Below are positions 24,976 through 37,200 of a stretch of DNA of 64,000 bases, in pieces (positions within the stretch are counted from its first letter, which is position 1; the number at the start of each line of letters is the position of its first letter). The position numbers and the translations under genes were made by a program. The stretch comes from an uncultured Clostridium sp. (GTDB lineage: Bacteria > Bacillota > Clostridia > TANB77 > CAG-508), in assembly GCA_947570695.1 (NCBI GenBank), contig CANOVB010000002.1, positions 62,001 to 126,000 on the forward strand, read 5' to 3'. The notes under the pieces are model-generated. The model searched no databases, had not been told where the DNA came from, and saw only the letters and a program-made list of their open reading frames with translations.

Positions 24976-26325
24976 TTATACAGTTAATGTCCCTCCTGGT
25001 GTATCTAATATAACTAAAATGTCCTCTTCTTTTCCTGTATCAGAATTTATATAAACTAAAAATTCTTTGTCTTCAACTTTTCCTTTAAATTCATAACATA
25101 CAAGTTCTGTTTTCCATTCTGTTGGTATTATTGCCATTCCTTCAGACATAATTTCCAATTTATCATTTATTTTTGCTTTTGCCTCTTCTAGTGAAATACT
25201 TGGAGTTTTATTCTCTCTTTGTGTATGAGAATTTAAATATCCAGTAGTTTCAATACCTAAAACCTCACCATTATCTAGTGCAATCTTAACTTTTATTAAA
25301 TCAGGATATACAATTATTCCATTATCATCATAAGCATAATTTACAGTTACAACATTTCCTTGTTTAACAAAATAAGTTTCTTTCATGTTCTCAAAGCCTC
25401 TATCTGCTAGATAATTTTTTCCTATCTCATTTGCTTCTTGTTGTGACATTTTCTCCTCTGTTACTTCCCTATCTAATGTGCTTTGAACAATATGCCCTCC
25501 TTTTTGTGAAACACTAATACTATATTTTTCTGATTTATCCTTTAAACTTACTGAAAAGTCATAAGATGGTATATCTGCTTCTTTTAAAAATCCATTACTT
25601 TCAATGTTTTCTACTTCATTTTCTCTAAAAAATTCCTTTACTTTATTTTTTGCTGTTTCTTCATCTATATTATCTCCTGTAAGTCCCACCTTTTCTGCTT
25701 TATTTACATGGTCAGAATAAGCTCCATCATAAATTAATCCTTCATAATCATTTAAATTATCATCAATATTAGAAAAAACATTTATACTATCAACGCTTTG
25801 TGCAAATTTTGTAGAACTGTCTACCTTTAAACTATCCCAATTTATATCACCACTGTATAAATCATCTGATAATTGATTTAAAGTTTCTTCTAGGCTTACA
25901 CTATATTTATACAAATCTTCTAAATTTTTAAAATCATCATCACTTAAGCCTTCACCAGAAATATTTTTTCTTGATAATGAATAAGAATAATCACTAACTT
26001 GATTTAAAAACTTTGCTGTTTGTGATATCCCATCATCCTCTAATGGTATTCTTGATAAATATACCATTGCCAAATTTGAATCTCTCCATATTTGAGTTAA
26101 AGTTTGAGCAGCATGCTCTGGACTCTTTGAAATCATTGATTTTGCTAAATAATTTTCTACGCTATTTACATAATTAACTAAATTACTAAAAGCCTCAGTA
26201 TAATTATTGTTATTATTAGTATTATATTCCTCTCTTAGATTAAATGCATAATATCCTGTTACTAAAGAAAAAATTGCAAGTAAAATAATACTACCTGTTA
26301 ATAATCTGTTTTTACTATTCTCCAT
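24976..26325 (-). CDS. ypeB: Germination protein YpeB
   Basis: A 449-aa protein matching YpeB. It has an N-terminal uncleaved signal/anchor (LLTGSIILLAIFSLVTGYYAFN, ~8-29), a helical domain with NYVNSVENYLAKSMISKSPEHAAQTLTQIWRDS and YLSRIPL, then C-terminal PepSY-type repeats (ISVSQKGGHIVQS, EANEIGKNYLADRGFENM and the final SLEEAKAKINDKL). YpeB stabilises the cortex-lytic enzyme SleB in the spore inner membrane. The sleB gene normally precedes ypeB but is not adjacent here; the upstream neighbour is a glycosyltransferase. ATG start behind AAGGAGGAG. Confidence 0.9.
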   Translation of the reverse strand: MENSKNRLLTGSIILLAIFSLVTGYYAFNLREEYNTNNNNNYTEAFSNLVNYVNSVENYLAKSMISKSPEHAAQTLTQIWRDSNLAMVYLSRIPLEDDGISQTAKFLNQVSDYSYSLSRKNISGEGLSDDDFKNLEDLYKYSVSLEETLNQLSDDLYSGDINWDSLKVDSSTKFAQSVDSINVFSNIDDNLNDYEGLIYDGAYSDHVNKAEKVGLTGDNIDEETAKNKVKEFFRENEVENIESNGFLKEADIPSYDFSVSLKDKSEKYSISVSQKGGHIVQSTLDREVTEEKMSQQEANEIGKNYLADRGFENMKETYFVKQGNVVTVNYAYDDNGIIVYPDLIKVKIALDNGEVLGIETTGYLNSHTQRENKTPSISLEEAKAKINDKLEIMSEGMAIIPTEWKTELVCYEFKGKVEDKEFLVYINSDTGKEEDILVILDTPGGTLTV

Positions 26326-26413
26326 AACTCCTCCTTATTTTTTCTTAGCATTTCCTCTTTTAGAAAATTTATACAATTTTTAAATAAGAAAATAAAAGTA
26401 AATATTCTTAAGC

Positions 26414-26515
26414 TTGCAGATATTAGCAACCTTCTTTAGTAGAAAATACAAATTGCTTTTCTACTATACAAATTTACTGAAGGCTTTTTAATAGAAAGTG
26501 TAAAACACATACTTA
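26414..26515. repeat. Dispersed structured intergenic element, copy D
   Basis: GATATTAGCAACCTT leads into a perfect 10-bp hairpin TAGTAGAAAA/TTTTCTACTA (26437-26446 with 26457-26466). ACAAATTTACTGAAGGCTTT then matches copy B (ACAAATTTGCCGAAGACTTT), and a weaker AATAGAAAGTGT..ACAC hairpin ends it beside a terminator. Confidence 0.45.
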
Positions 26516-26526
26516 AATAAAAAAGT

Positions 26527-26556
26527 GCTTTAGTTATAATTCCATATAACTAAAGC
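26527..26556. terminator. Terminator of the glycosyltransferase-Nudix gene
   Basis: A perfect 12-bp stem GCTTTAGTTATA / TATAACTAAAGC, six-base loop, flanked by A and T runs on both sides. It lies directly after the stop codon. Confidence 0.85.
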
Positions 26557-26562
26557 TTTTTA

Positions 26563-28113
26563 CTATATTATATTTAATTTTTTTAATAATCTAATTGAAG
26601 GTTCTGTGTGTTTATAATTTAAAATTTCCTTTTTATCTAGCCATAGTATTTTTTTAGCATCAGAAGCTGGGCTTCCACAAATTTCTTTTATTTCTGCTGT
26701 ATATCTTAAAAATATTAATTGTGTTAATTTTCCTTTATACATTAAAATATCACTATCAAAATCATATGGCGTAACCTTATCTAATTCAATATTTACTTCT
26801 TCTAAAACTTCTCTTTTAATTGCTTGTTCTGGTGTTTCGTTATCCTCTATACCACCACCTACAATATGAAGTGAATCTGGATAAGCACTATCATTTTTAT
26901 TTTGTTCTATAAATAAGTATTTATCTTTACATTTTATTAATATACTTACTATCAATTTATTTGGAATCCTATTTATATCTTCAAATTCATTAATAAGAGT
27001 CTCACATATATTAGTAGTTGCATTTGGTTTAGCTAAACTTTCAGCATTCTTTGCCATAAGTTTCATTTTTTCTGTATCTCTTGAAAGCTCTTTTAGTGCT
27101 CTTGCAATATTATCACCTTTTTTAATCCATATCGCAACATTATTTTTTACCAAAAATTCAGCATTTTCTTCTTCTTGACCTGGTATTGGATTTATAACAA
27201 CGATTGGTAAATGAGAAACTAAACTTTCACTTACAGTTAATCCTCCTGGTTTTGTTATTACTCCAAGTGCAATATGCATAAGTTCAGGGACTTTATTTGT
27301 ATACTCTAGGATTTTTACTCTATCACCTGAATTTGTAACTTCAACTAATTCTCTAAATTTTTTATTCATTTTTTTATTTCTTCCAGAAATAGCAACTACT
27401 TGTAAATTTTTAAATAGTCTTATTAAAGCTTTTAAAACCATAAAAGTAATATTTCTTCCTAAGCCAAATTCACCACCTGCAAAAAATAGTACTGTTGGTT
27501 TATCTTTAGATAATCCAAATTCTTTATAAATCTTATCTTTATTAAACTTTCCAGAAAATTTTTCAGAAACAGGAATACCTGTTACAAAAATTTTTTCGTC
27601 ATGTACCCCTTCTGCAATCATATCATATTTCATTTGTTCATTAGAAACAAAGAAATAATCAACAAATTGATATAGAATTAGCCATTGTGCATGAATATGG
27701 AAATCTGTTAGCACTGTAGCAATTTTGCAATCTATTTTTCCTCTTTTTTTCAAAATAGCACACATCTGTGTTGAAAATGGATGTGTAGATATAATCAAAT
27801 CTGGTTTAAACTCTTGTAATAGCTGATTTAATTTGTAAGACATTAATCTATTTGTAGTATTACTAATATGAGATAATGCACCATTTTGAGAATTTTTATA
27901 TACATGTTTCCATGCCCAAGGTGCTTTTTTTGCAAGTTCTTTATATGCCTCTGTTGAAACTTTATTTATATATTTATTTATGTACTCTATGCAATCTACC
28001 ATTTTTACTTCAATACTATCTTTGTAATTATCTGATATATAAGAGCTTATTGCTTTGGCAGCTGATAAATGTCCACCACCATAAGAGCCATAAAATACTA
28101 ATATTTTTTTCAT
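26563..28113 (-). CDS. Glycosyltransferase (MGDG synthase/UgtP-like) fused to a Nudix domain
   Basis: A 516-aa fusion. Residues 1-375 are a GT28-type processive-diacylglycerol-glycosyltransferase-like enzyme: KILVFYGSYGGGHLSAAKAI, PDLIISTHPFSTQM, TDFHIHAQWL, VTGIPVSEKF and the sugar-nucleotide site GVITKPGGLTVSESLVSHLP with IPGQEEENAEFL. Residues ~385-516 are a Nudix domain with box GGGIEDNE (~417-424) and REVLEEVNIE (~432-441); the final Gly of the motif is Asn. The fusion is one frame with no internal start signal. Family knowledge suggests it adds sugars to diacylglycerol; the Nudix part could control nucleotide-sugar or byproduct levels. ATG start behind AAAGGAG. Confidence 0.85.
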   Translation of the reverse strand: MKKILVFYGSYGGGHLSAAKAISSYISDNYKDSIEVKMVDCIEYINKYINKVSTEAYKELAKKAPWAWKHVYKNSQNGALSHISNTTNRLMSYKLNQLLQEFKPDLIISTHPFSTQMCAILKKRGKIDCKIATVLTDFHIHAQWLILYQFVDYFFVSNEQMKYDMIAEGVHDEKIFVTGIPVSEKFSGKFNKDKIYKEFGLSKDKPTVLFFAGGEFGLGRNITFMVLKALIRLFKNLQVVAISGRNKKMNKKFRELVEVTNSGDRVKILEYTNKVPELMHIALGVITKPGGLTVSESLVSHLPIVVINPIPGQEEENAEFLVKNNVAIWIKKGDNIARALKELSRDTEKMKLMAKNAESLAKPNATTNICETLINEFEDINRIPNKLIVSILIKCKDKYLFIEQNKNDSAYPDSLHIVGGGIEDNETPEQAIKREVLEEVNIELDKVTPYDFDSDILMYKGKLTQLIFLRYTAEIKEICGSPASDAKKILWLDKKEILNYKHTEPSIRLLKKLNII

Positions 28114-28327
28114 TTTTACTACTCCTTTAAGTAAAATCCGTGCTAATTATACCATTTATTTAATTGAATTTCAATGTGCATATTTATATAATTTCTTTAC
28201 ATATCATTATTGATGAGGATTTAAGTTACAAACAATACAAAGCAATCTAATAATACTTATATCAATAAATAAGCCTTTTTTGCAATAAACTCTAGACTTT
28301 TTTAATTAACAGACTAAATATATAAAA

Positions 28328-28375
28328 AGTGAACCCACCTATTAAACTTTTTTTGTCTAACAACTTAGGTTCACT
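28328..28375 (-). terminator. Terminator of spoIIE
   Basis: AGTGAACC and GGTTCACT pair over a 32-base loop; on the minus strand the stem is followed by TTTTTATAT. It is 28 bases past the spoIIE stop codon. Confidence 0.55.
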
Positions 28376-28402
28376 ACAAAATCTTCCACTTATTTTTTAT
28401 CT

Positions 28403-30817
28403 CTATTTTCTCTTAACTATTTTACTTACTATAACAGTCATATCATCTTGTGCTATTCCATAACTATTATCTATTGCTTCTGCTAATATTAAATCAGCCA
28501 ATTTTTGCACATTATTTGTATTTACATTTTTTAAGAAATCCTCTAACCATTCTTTTTGCATTTCTTCTTTTGTATCTAAAACTCCATCACTATACATTAC
28601 CATAATGTCTTCATTTTCAATATTTACTGTCTCTGACTGTAATTTTATATTATTAACAATTCCAACTGGCAAGCTTTCTGCTTTAACTTTTGATATATTT
28701 TTCTTATTTTTAATATAAGTATTACAAGCACCACTTTTTAATATTTGTATTTTCCCAATATATAAATCTAATATAGCAATATCTAAAGTAGAATATATTT
28801 CTGAATTTGAAGTTAAATTCATTCTTGAATTAATCATTTCTATAGATTCATCTTCATTAAATCCTGCTGATAGCATTTGCTTTACCAACCTTAAAGCAAG
28901 CTTGCTGCATTCTCTTGCCTTTTCTCCACTTCCCATGCCATCTGCTATTGCAAGCAAATATTTACCATCTGCTAATTTTATTTGGAGACTGCAATCTCCT
29001 GATACTTCGCTACCATCTTTTGTTATTTTGCTACTTCCTACTTGCAGAACAAATTTATCTTCACTAGAATATACTTGATAATATTCCTTTTTATCGTCAT
29101 CTTGTCTATCCCTTTGAAGTACAAGCTTAGTTCCTATACTCTTTGAAATAACATCTGCTATATTTGTTATTATATCTTTTTCCTTTAATCTCGTATCCTC
29201 ATAATTTAATTTTAATTCTACAATATATTTTTCATTTTTTAATTTTTTAATTCTACATTTTTCTATATTAATGTTTTTGTTTTTAAGTAGAATTTCTACT
29301 TCTTGCTCTTTTTTTAAATATATATTTTCTTTTTGTTCTTTAATTTCTTCTGCACATTTATCAATAATTTTTGTTACACTTTTTAAACCTTGATTTATTG
29401 TTTCTAAATTATTTTTTCTTTCTTCTTGTTTTGCTCTATTTATTTGAAATGCTTTTAACGTTCTATTTGCAATTTTCACAACTTCTTGCAAATTATTTTT
29501 TATATTTTCATCTCTCATAATAACATAATTGTTATGATATTTTAAAACTTCTACTAAATCATTATCTACTAAAATATCTTTTTCTCTTAAAACCGCACAA
29601 ATGTCTTTTGCTATTCCTGTATCCTCATTTGAAATTTCTTCATAAAACAAATTGTTATTTATTTCTTCTAAATTATCTAAAAAATCTTGAACTAAACTTT
29701 CATTTTCTGCAATTTCTGATTTATTAGATGAACTCATTAATTCATTAAACATATCCGAAATAGTTTTTAATTTCTCTGATACTTCTTCATTATTAGTTCC
29801 TTCCAGCCTATTATCCCCTGTGTTTGAAATTAATTTAGTTTTTCCTACTAAATCTTCTAATTCTATTTTAATTTTATTTGGTACTGCTAAAAGCCCTATT
29901 GATGCAATAAATATTTCTCTAAAATATATTATCCATCCAGACGCTCCCCTTACCCAATATGTAAGAATTGCATTTCCTAGTATAAATCCTACGATAACTC
30001 CTATTTTTCCAAATCTATTTAATAGTCCTGCTAGAATTCCTGATATTGCAAACATTGATATTTGTATAAAGCTTGTACCATCTACAAAGCTTATTGCCAA
30101 TCCTATTGAAATTCCAGACACAGCGCCTACCATCATTCCATGTTTCCAACCAAGTACCATTATCATAAATATGATTATTATATTACTTAAATTTAGTGAA
30201 AATATGCTTATATTGCTAAGTGCAGTACTTGCTATTGCAATTATAAGTACTCCTGCAATTAATTCCTCTATTGTAAAAGCTTTTTTTACATTAAAATCTT
30301 TTATAAAAGTTAATCCATTTACAAATATTTTATAAAATACATACACTATTGCAGAAGATATTGTAGCCATAAATACATCATACATTAAAAAAATTCCAAT
30401 AAATGATTTTACAAGAGAAACTACCATACATGAAAAAAATAATTTTCCACCTGTTTTTACTACTTCATTTCTCTCCTCTACTGCAACTTTTGCTCTAAAT
30501 AGTAACACTAATAAAAAGTATACTACTAAAGTTAAAACAAAATTACCTAAAGCATTAACTCCTCCACCAATACATGTTCCAATAAGTGCCATTAAAAACA
30601 CTCCAATAATTGGCAAAGTTTCTCCTACACAAGCTGCTACCATAGCTAGTCCAAATGGAAAAATATCATTTTTTATTGATAATGTTGACATTAAAAATGT
30701 TAAAATATATATTATTACATTTTGATATTTAAAAATCTCTTTTAATCTAAGTTTTATATTACTTGAACTACTAACTTTTTCTTGCTCTGACTCCACATCT
30801 GCAATATTTTGAAACAT
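28403..30817 (-). CDS. spoIIE: Stage II sporulation protein E (SpoIIE)
   Basis: An 804-aa SpoIIE. The N-terminal ~320 residues hold about ten membrane helices, residues ~340-580 form the regulatory coiled-coil region, and residues ~590-804 are the PP2C phosphatase (ADGMGSGEKARECSKLA, KSGACNTYIK, MVMYSDGVLDTKEE, AQDDMTVIVSKIV), with the metal-binding aspartates present. SpoIIE localises to the asymmetric septum and dephosphorylates SpoIIAA to release sigma-F in the forespore. ATG start behind GAGGTGGTTAAGG. It is firm evidence for endospore formation. A TTTTTGTCAATTT site upstream (~30970-30982) loosely resembles a Spo0A box. Confidence 0.96.
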   Translation of the reverse strand: MFQNIADVESEQEKVSSSSNIKLRLKEIFKYQNVIIYILTFLMSTLSIKNDIFPFGLAMVAACVGETLPIIGVFLMALIGTCIGGGVNALGNFVLTLVVYFLLVLLFRAKVAVEERNEVVKTGGKLFFSCMVVSLVKSFIGIFLMYDVFMATISSAIVYVFYKIFVNGLTFIKDFNVKKAFTIEELIAGVLIIAIASTALSNISIFSLNLSNIIIIFMIMVLGWKHGMMVGAVSGISIGLAISFVDGTSFIQISMFAISGILAGLLNRFGKIGVIVGFILGNAILTYWVRGASGWIIYFREIFIASIGLLAVPNKIKIELEDLVGKTKLISNTGDNRLEGTNNEEVSEKLKTISDMFNELMSSSNKSEIAENESLVQDFLDNLEEINNNLFYEEISNEDTGIAKDICAVLREKDILVDNDLVEVLKYHNNYVIMRDENIKNNLQEVVKIANRTLKAFQINRAKQEERKNNLETINQGLKSVTKIIDKCAEEIKEQKENIYLKKEQEVEILLKNKNINIEKCRIKKLKNEKYIVELKLNYEDTRLKEKDIITNIADVISKSIGTKLVLQRDRQDDDKKEYYQVYSSEDKFVLQVGSSKITKDGSEVSGDCSLQIKLADGKYLLAIADGMGSGEKARECSKLALRLVKQMLSAGFNEDESIEMINSRMNLTSNSEIYSTLDIAILDLYIGKIQILKSGACNTYIKNKKNISKVKAESLPVGIVNNIKLQSETVNIENEDIMVMYSDGVLDTKEEMQKEWLEDFLKNVNTNNVQKLADLILAEAIDNSYGIAQDDMTVIVSKIVKRK

Positions 30818-31029
30818 CCTTAACCACCTCTCAAACCTCTATTTTATACATATTTAATCATAAACAAAAAAAAGATTTTGTCACATTAAATCTGATAATA
30901 ATAAAAGTTTTTTACAATTTGTGATAATTTTACTTTATTTTATTACATTTAATCTAAAAAGACAAGTAAATTGACAAAAAAGATATACTCAATTTCCATA
31001 TTTTTTATTGTATCAAATTTATAAAAGTT

Positions 31030-31238
31030 TTATAGAACAAAAGAGGACATTATGAAAATTGCAAAAGACAAAACTAGATGCAAATGTCCTTGTCTTTTCC
31101 CTGTATAACTTATCTGTAGCTCATTTCATTTCGCACAGCTAAGAAATGTTCTACGTGCCAAAATTATGAAATAATTTTGTGTACAAATTTGCCGAAGACT
31201 TTATATAATAGGAATTGCGGAGCAATTTCCTATTATAT
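31030..31238. repeat. Dispersed structured intergenic element, copy B
   Basis: A second full copy of the element at 5125-5390. GAGGACATT pairs with AATGTCCTt, and the block AACTTATCTGTAGCTCATTT then AAGAAATGTTCTAC is conserved. Where copy A has a 12-bp hairpin this copy has a different one (AAAATTAT-gaa-ATAATTTT), so structure may be kept while sequence changes. The last hairpin TTATATAATAGGAATTGC / GCAATTTCCTATTATATAA again has one unpaired T. It lies between the surface-protein terminator and the spoIIE upstream region. Confidence 0.6.
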
Positions 31239-31280
31239 AACAAATAAAACCTAGAGATTTCTCCCTAGATTTTATTTGTT
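31239..31280. terminator. Terminator of the second surface-protein module
   Basis: AACAAATAAAA.CTAG (31239-31254) pairs with CTAG.TTTTATTTGTT (to 31280), one mismatch, and is flanked by A- and T-rich DNA. It is 13 bases past the stop codon at 31293. Confidence 0.7.
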
Positions 31281-31292
31281 ATTTATTTAGTT

Positions 31293-34200
31293 TTATTTTA
31301 AGACTTTTTTCTTTATTATTACAATTCCTACTGCTACTATTACAAGTGATGCTACTATAACTATTAATACTTGAATACTTATTATGCTATGTGCTTCAAT
31401 ACCTGTTGGTGGTGTAAATGTTACAAGTTCTGTTGCACTTGAATCTCTTTCATTTAATGCTACTTCAAACTCTCCAAGTTTTGGATTTGCATTACCTGGA
31501 ATTGCTACTTGATCTCTTCTACCAACTGAGTTTTCAAATTTTACAATCTCTGCAACGTTGTCATAAGTTAAACTATTTGCATCATCTTGTGCAGATACAG
31601 TTTTTGTAACTGTTAACTGAATTGATGATTTATAAGCATTTTCATCTTGTGCATAAGGAAGTAATTTTGTTTCAAATCCTGTGTTGTGTAATTCTTGTTG
31701 TTCTGGTATAGCTTCTGTATCTATACTTAAAACTACATTGTTTCTTTGTTTATTTATATAAGCAATATTATTTATGTCTATTAATTCGTTTTCTGTTGTA
31801 ATTACTTCATCTAATAATCTATCTGCTCTATAACCATTTCCAGTTAATTCTGTGACACTTGTATTTTTCCAGCTATGGTCTACCTCTTTATTATATTCTG
31901 GTGAGAATATTCCATCATTGTCAACATATTCAACTACTTGACGAACTCTTGTTGTAACTACTTGGTCACTGCCTACATTTCCTGTATAATATGTTGTTCC
32001 TAAATATTGTCCAAGTTTAATTTCACTATCCATTGAACTTGAAACTTTGCTTTCTTCCTCAGCCTTTTGTGATAATATTGCAATTTCATCTTTTACTGTT
32101 GTTCCATTTGTTTTAGCTGTTTCATAAATTTCATTTTCTAGTAAATTACTTGTCATATCTACTTCACCAACATTTAATGCTGAAATTAAGTAGTTAAGTT
32201 CTATTGTTGTACCTTGTAATATTGTATCGTCTATATTAATAAATCTAAAGTTCTTTGTTCCTGTAATTCCTTCATCTTCTAATTTATTTTCATTTTTGTC
32301 TATTGCTTGCATTAAATCTGTTCCAACTGATGCTTCATTTAATTTTACTGATGCGATTAAGTATTTATTATCAATTTTTCCTACTACAACTTTATCAGCT
32401 GTACTTCCGAAAAGATCTGATTTTAATTCATAATCTATATCATACATTGCATTAAATATTGTTCTTCCATCATTTGTTGTTAATTTAATTGAGCTTATTT
32501 CTTTATCAAGAACAAGTTTTGTTTTTGGTCTTTCTATTAATCCACAGTCAATATCTTTTATAGTATAATCTATTTCTTCTTCAGTAACTTTTACGCTTCC
32601 ATTTTCTATAATTGTACCTTTTAACTCTTCTTTTTGAACTGCAGCTTCTCCATATCCTCTAATTTCTAATTTTAATTTAGCTGTATCTGCAAACATACTG
32701 TAATCTTCATAAAGTTCTGTATGTTTTTCTTCTACGTCATTTGCTGTTTTTAGTACTTTTCCGTTTATATTTGTAATAAGTTCTGAATTTGAAATAACTC
32801 CTAATCTTCTAGCTTCATTATCTCTTGCATCTGATACTTTTGCTTCTGCTAAAGCAATATTGTCTAAATCATGCCATTCATTGTTTATATATCCATTAGA
32901 ATCTGTTGCTACAAATCCTGCTTGATATATAGTAGCTTTAAAGTCTTGACCATTGTAAATACTTGATGCTCCTACTGTATCATTATCATAATTTGCTATT
33001 AGAATTTTGTCATTTCCTGAGAAGCTTGATCCGTCTGATTTTAAAGCAACTGCTTCTCCAGTAATTCCATGAGTATCTTCTAATTTCATTTTATTGTTTC
33101 CATATAAGAATCTAACTACATAATCACCAACTGGAACACCATTAAATTTGTATTCTCCAACACTTACTTTTTCTTCTTCACTATCTATTCCTTGTCTTGC
33201 TGTTTCTGTTGTGCTGTCAAATCCTGTTAAGTATTCCATTGTTTTTCCACCTAATGCATCTAATCCTTTATTTGTTGGCCATAAGAAGTCATATTCTATA
33301 TATCCACTATCGCCTTTTACTTTAACTTTTTCTATAAGTTCTGTTGTTAATCCACCTATTAAAGCTTCATTATTATCATATATTCCATTTCCTACTGCTG
33401 AATCACCTTCTGCTTTATCTTCCCATGCTTTACCATTTATTTTTCTTTCTTCTTCTATTAGTTTTAATTCTAATACTGGTGCAGCAAATGTATCATCTTC
33501 ATACCATTCAGTTACATTGTAACTTCTAATATTTACGTTTCCAGCAGCTGAATCTCTATCAACTTTACCTGCTAAACTTCCATCACTGTTATACGTTGAG
33601 TAATTTGATATTTCTACTACATTTGATTTATTTCCAAGTGCTACTGCATTTTGAACGCCATTTATATTATCTTTTTGTACTTTAAATGTTACAAATATAT
33701 CTGCTCTTTCTCCACTTTGAAGTTTTAAATTATCAAGTTCTGCTGTCATTTTATTATATGTTATTCCATCTGAACCTCTAATTCCTTTTTCTGTAATATT
33801 CCAATTTACTTGATTTTGGCTTCCAGAACCAACTGTAATATAAGAGCTATTTGCTACTTCTACCATTCCATCTTCTGATTTAATATATTTTTCAATTTTT
33901 TCAGAAACTGGTTTTCCAAGTGAAGTATCAAAGTAGTCATCTACTGCATTTATTTGTGCCACATAATTTGCTGATTCATTATATAAACTAATCTTATACA
34001 TTAAGTATACTTCAAGCTCTGTATCTTCAATTTTCATGTTTAAATCTTTATAGAATTTTTCTATACTATCATATCCTTCAGTATTTCCACTTGCTTGATA
34101 GATTTCTGCTCTATAATAGTAATCTGTTTTATATAATCCTAGTTCATATTCAATTTTATTTGTATCTGCATATAATTGTCTACTATAGCAATCTGAACCT

Positions 34201-37200
34201 ATATCATCTAAAGTATTAAATTTATATTTTAATAATCTATTATTTACTACAACATTTGCAGATACTAAATCTTTTGTTGCACCTAAATCTGCTTCTGGTC
34301 TTTTTGTTAATCCTAAATTAATGTGTAATGTATAATTATAAGTTGCAGAATATGTGTAATATTGAACAAGTCCTAATTCACTAATATAAGTATCAAAACT
34401 TTCTAAGTGTATTCTATTATCAAATGGATATGTTAATCCACCTTTTGATGTTCTAGCTTTTGCTTTAAATACATCTTTTGCTCTTCCATTTGCATTTGTT
34501 GTTACAACTTTTGATATTCTTCTCTGACTATCTCCAATAGCTGTTGATGATGATGTATAGTAAATGTCTTTTTCTCCTTCGCTTCCTTCTACTGTTCCAA
34601 CGGTATTTCCTGTTCCATCAATAGGTGTTCCACCTTTGATTTTTTCTAATCTTGCATTTACTTCTTCTCTATTATAATCTAAAGCCATTGAATCTTTTGC
34701 CCAAGCATCTCTTCCTGATGTAGTTGCACTCTTATAACTATCTGCATTTCCTTCTGATGTTGCTAAGAATTTTGTTGGTTCATAAGTTTGACCATCATAT
34801 ACGAATTCTACATCATAAGCTCCTGATTTTAATACTTTTACACTTGGAGCTTCCCAGTGACCATTATCTGATGTAATAATTGGTTGTGAAATTTCTGCTC
34901 CATCATCATATATTTTTGCTAAGTTTCCTTCTCCATCATAGATGTAAACTTCTACACCTTTTAAACCTTGTTCTGATTCATCTATTTTACCATTAGCTAC
35001 AGAATCCGCTGTATTTTTACTATCTGGATCTTGTGCAACATCTTCCCAAACATCACCTGCTAATTTGAATGTTAAATCTATTATTGTGATTGTTTCTAAT
35101 CTGTTTGTTACAACAATTTCTAGATTATCAGAAATTGGAGCTCCGTTATTTGATATACCAATATTTTTCCAACCTTTTGGTACATTATTTTCAACTACTG
35201 TTGCTGTTGGTACATTGTTACCCCACCATTTAATTGATGGTGATGTATATGTTTCTCCACCTTTTAAAGATGTAGTTATTACTCTAGTTGAATTAACTAC
35301 ACTTTCTCCATTCATTTCGAATGTTCCTGAAATTGTAATTGTTAAATCAAAACTTGGCATATCTAAACCATCTAGTAATTTCTCATCAGCAATTATTTCC
35401 TTTTTAACACTAAATGTTCCTTGATGCTCTTCATATTTGTTTATTGCTACAACACTTACTGTTTTTCCTTCTTCTAAGCTTCCTTCTCCATTGTCTATTC
35501 TAACTAAAGTAGCTCCTTTTGGAATATTTTTTTCTTCTACTTTATATTTTGGAGCTTCTTCTGAAGCATTCCATTTTAATGCTAATTTATATGTTTCATT
35601 TGCTTTTATTTTTACTATAAATGGTTTTTCATATTTGTCTATTGTAATTTCAAATGTAAATTCATCATCTGTTGCTACACCATTTTCAATTTGTTTTGTT
35701 ATTTGAAGATATCCACTTACTACTTTAGGTTCGTTTGTAAATGTAGCAATAGTTGCATTTGCACCATTTTTAATAGTTCCACTAGCATTTAATACTGATC
35801 CTAATGTTGAAATATCTTTTTCTTCGCTATCTTCACTTTCTTTACTAATTTCTTCTACTGTATATGTTGGTGCTTCTGTACCATACCATTTAATTGTTCC
35901 TGAATCCCAAACTGTTCCACCTGTTACAACAACATTATCTATTACTAGTTCTTCACCATTTCCTGAGTTTGGTCCATAAGTAACTCCATTATATTCAAAA
36001 GCTCCTCTTAAAGTTACTTTGAATTTAAATTCTTTTCCATTTAAACTTTCATGTGTTACTCTTTTATCAATCTTTAAGTTTCCTGAATTTTCTTTAGCTT
36101 TATTTATAAAGCTATTTTCAGTTACTATTAATACTTCTCCAGTTTTGCTTTTCTTTAATTGTCCACTTATTTTTGTACCTGATACTGTTCCTCCATCAGA
36201 TGTTGCTGATACAAATTCTGTTCCTTCTGGTATATCAATTTCTTCAATTTCATAGTTTAGTGGTGTTCCATTTTTCTCCCAAGTAAAAGCATCTGATGTA
36301 TATTCCCAAACATAAGAATTACCTTTTTTCTCTGCCTTTAGTGCTACTACATAAGGCTCATATCCATCTACTTTTACTCTAAACTTAAAAACCAAGTTTT
36401 TTACATAATCTACTGAAAATTTATCAGCATCCTCTAATGTTTTTATAATATGAAGATATCCAGAATCTGCATTTAATCTATTCCATGCAGTTACTTTTAT
36501 ACTTCCATCTTCATCTCCTAAATTACCTTTAGAAGGTTCGATTGAATCTATAATATCTTCACCTAAAAGATTTTCTTCTACGTTATATTGTGGTGATTTT
36601 TCACCATACCATTTAAATTCATCTGATGTCCAAGTTGTTGTTTTAGATGAGTCAACATGAATTATAACAAAGTTTTCTTCATCATATTTGCTTCCTTCTA
36701 ATACTACAGCTGAATCATTTGTTAATTGTATTGTTTGATCTTTATATTGTGTTCCTTTATATTCAAATGTACCGCTAACTGTTACAACAAACTTATAGTC
36801 TTTATCTACTAAAGTATCATCATCAACTTTTTTTGTTAATTCTATTTTTCCTGTATGTTCAATATTTGCTTTATTTATAAATTTATTTATTACTTCATAC
36901 TCTTTTTCTTCATCAGATTTTAAAGTACCTTGAATTCCATCTCCAGTAGCAGATCCTTCTTCTGATTCTGCTGATACAAATTCTGTTCCTTTTGGCAAGT
37001 CAACCTCTGTTATTGTATATTCTGGATTTTCTCCTTTTAACCATTCATAATATCCAGAAGTAAATTCCCAAACATAATCATTTTCTTTTCTTACTGCTGA
37101 TAATGTTACATATTCTTCTTCATATCCATCTACTTTAATTTTGAAATTAAATTTTAATTTCATTATTTCTTCTTCTGAATATAAATTTGCATTTTCTAAT

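Noticed and set aside
30965..30985. Spo0A box upstream of spoIIE
   Set aside because: TTTTTGTCAATTT is only a 7/8 match to the core in very A+T-rich DNA and has no clear promoter context; kept as a remark only.
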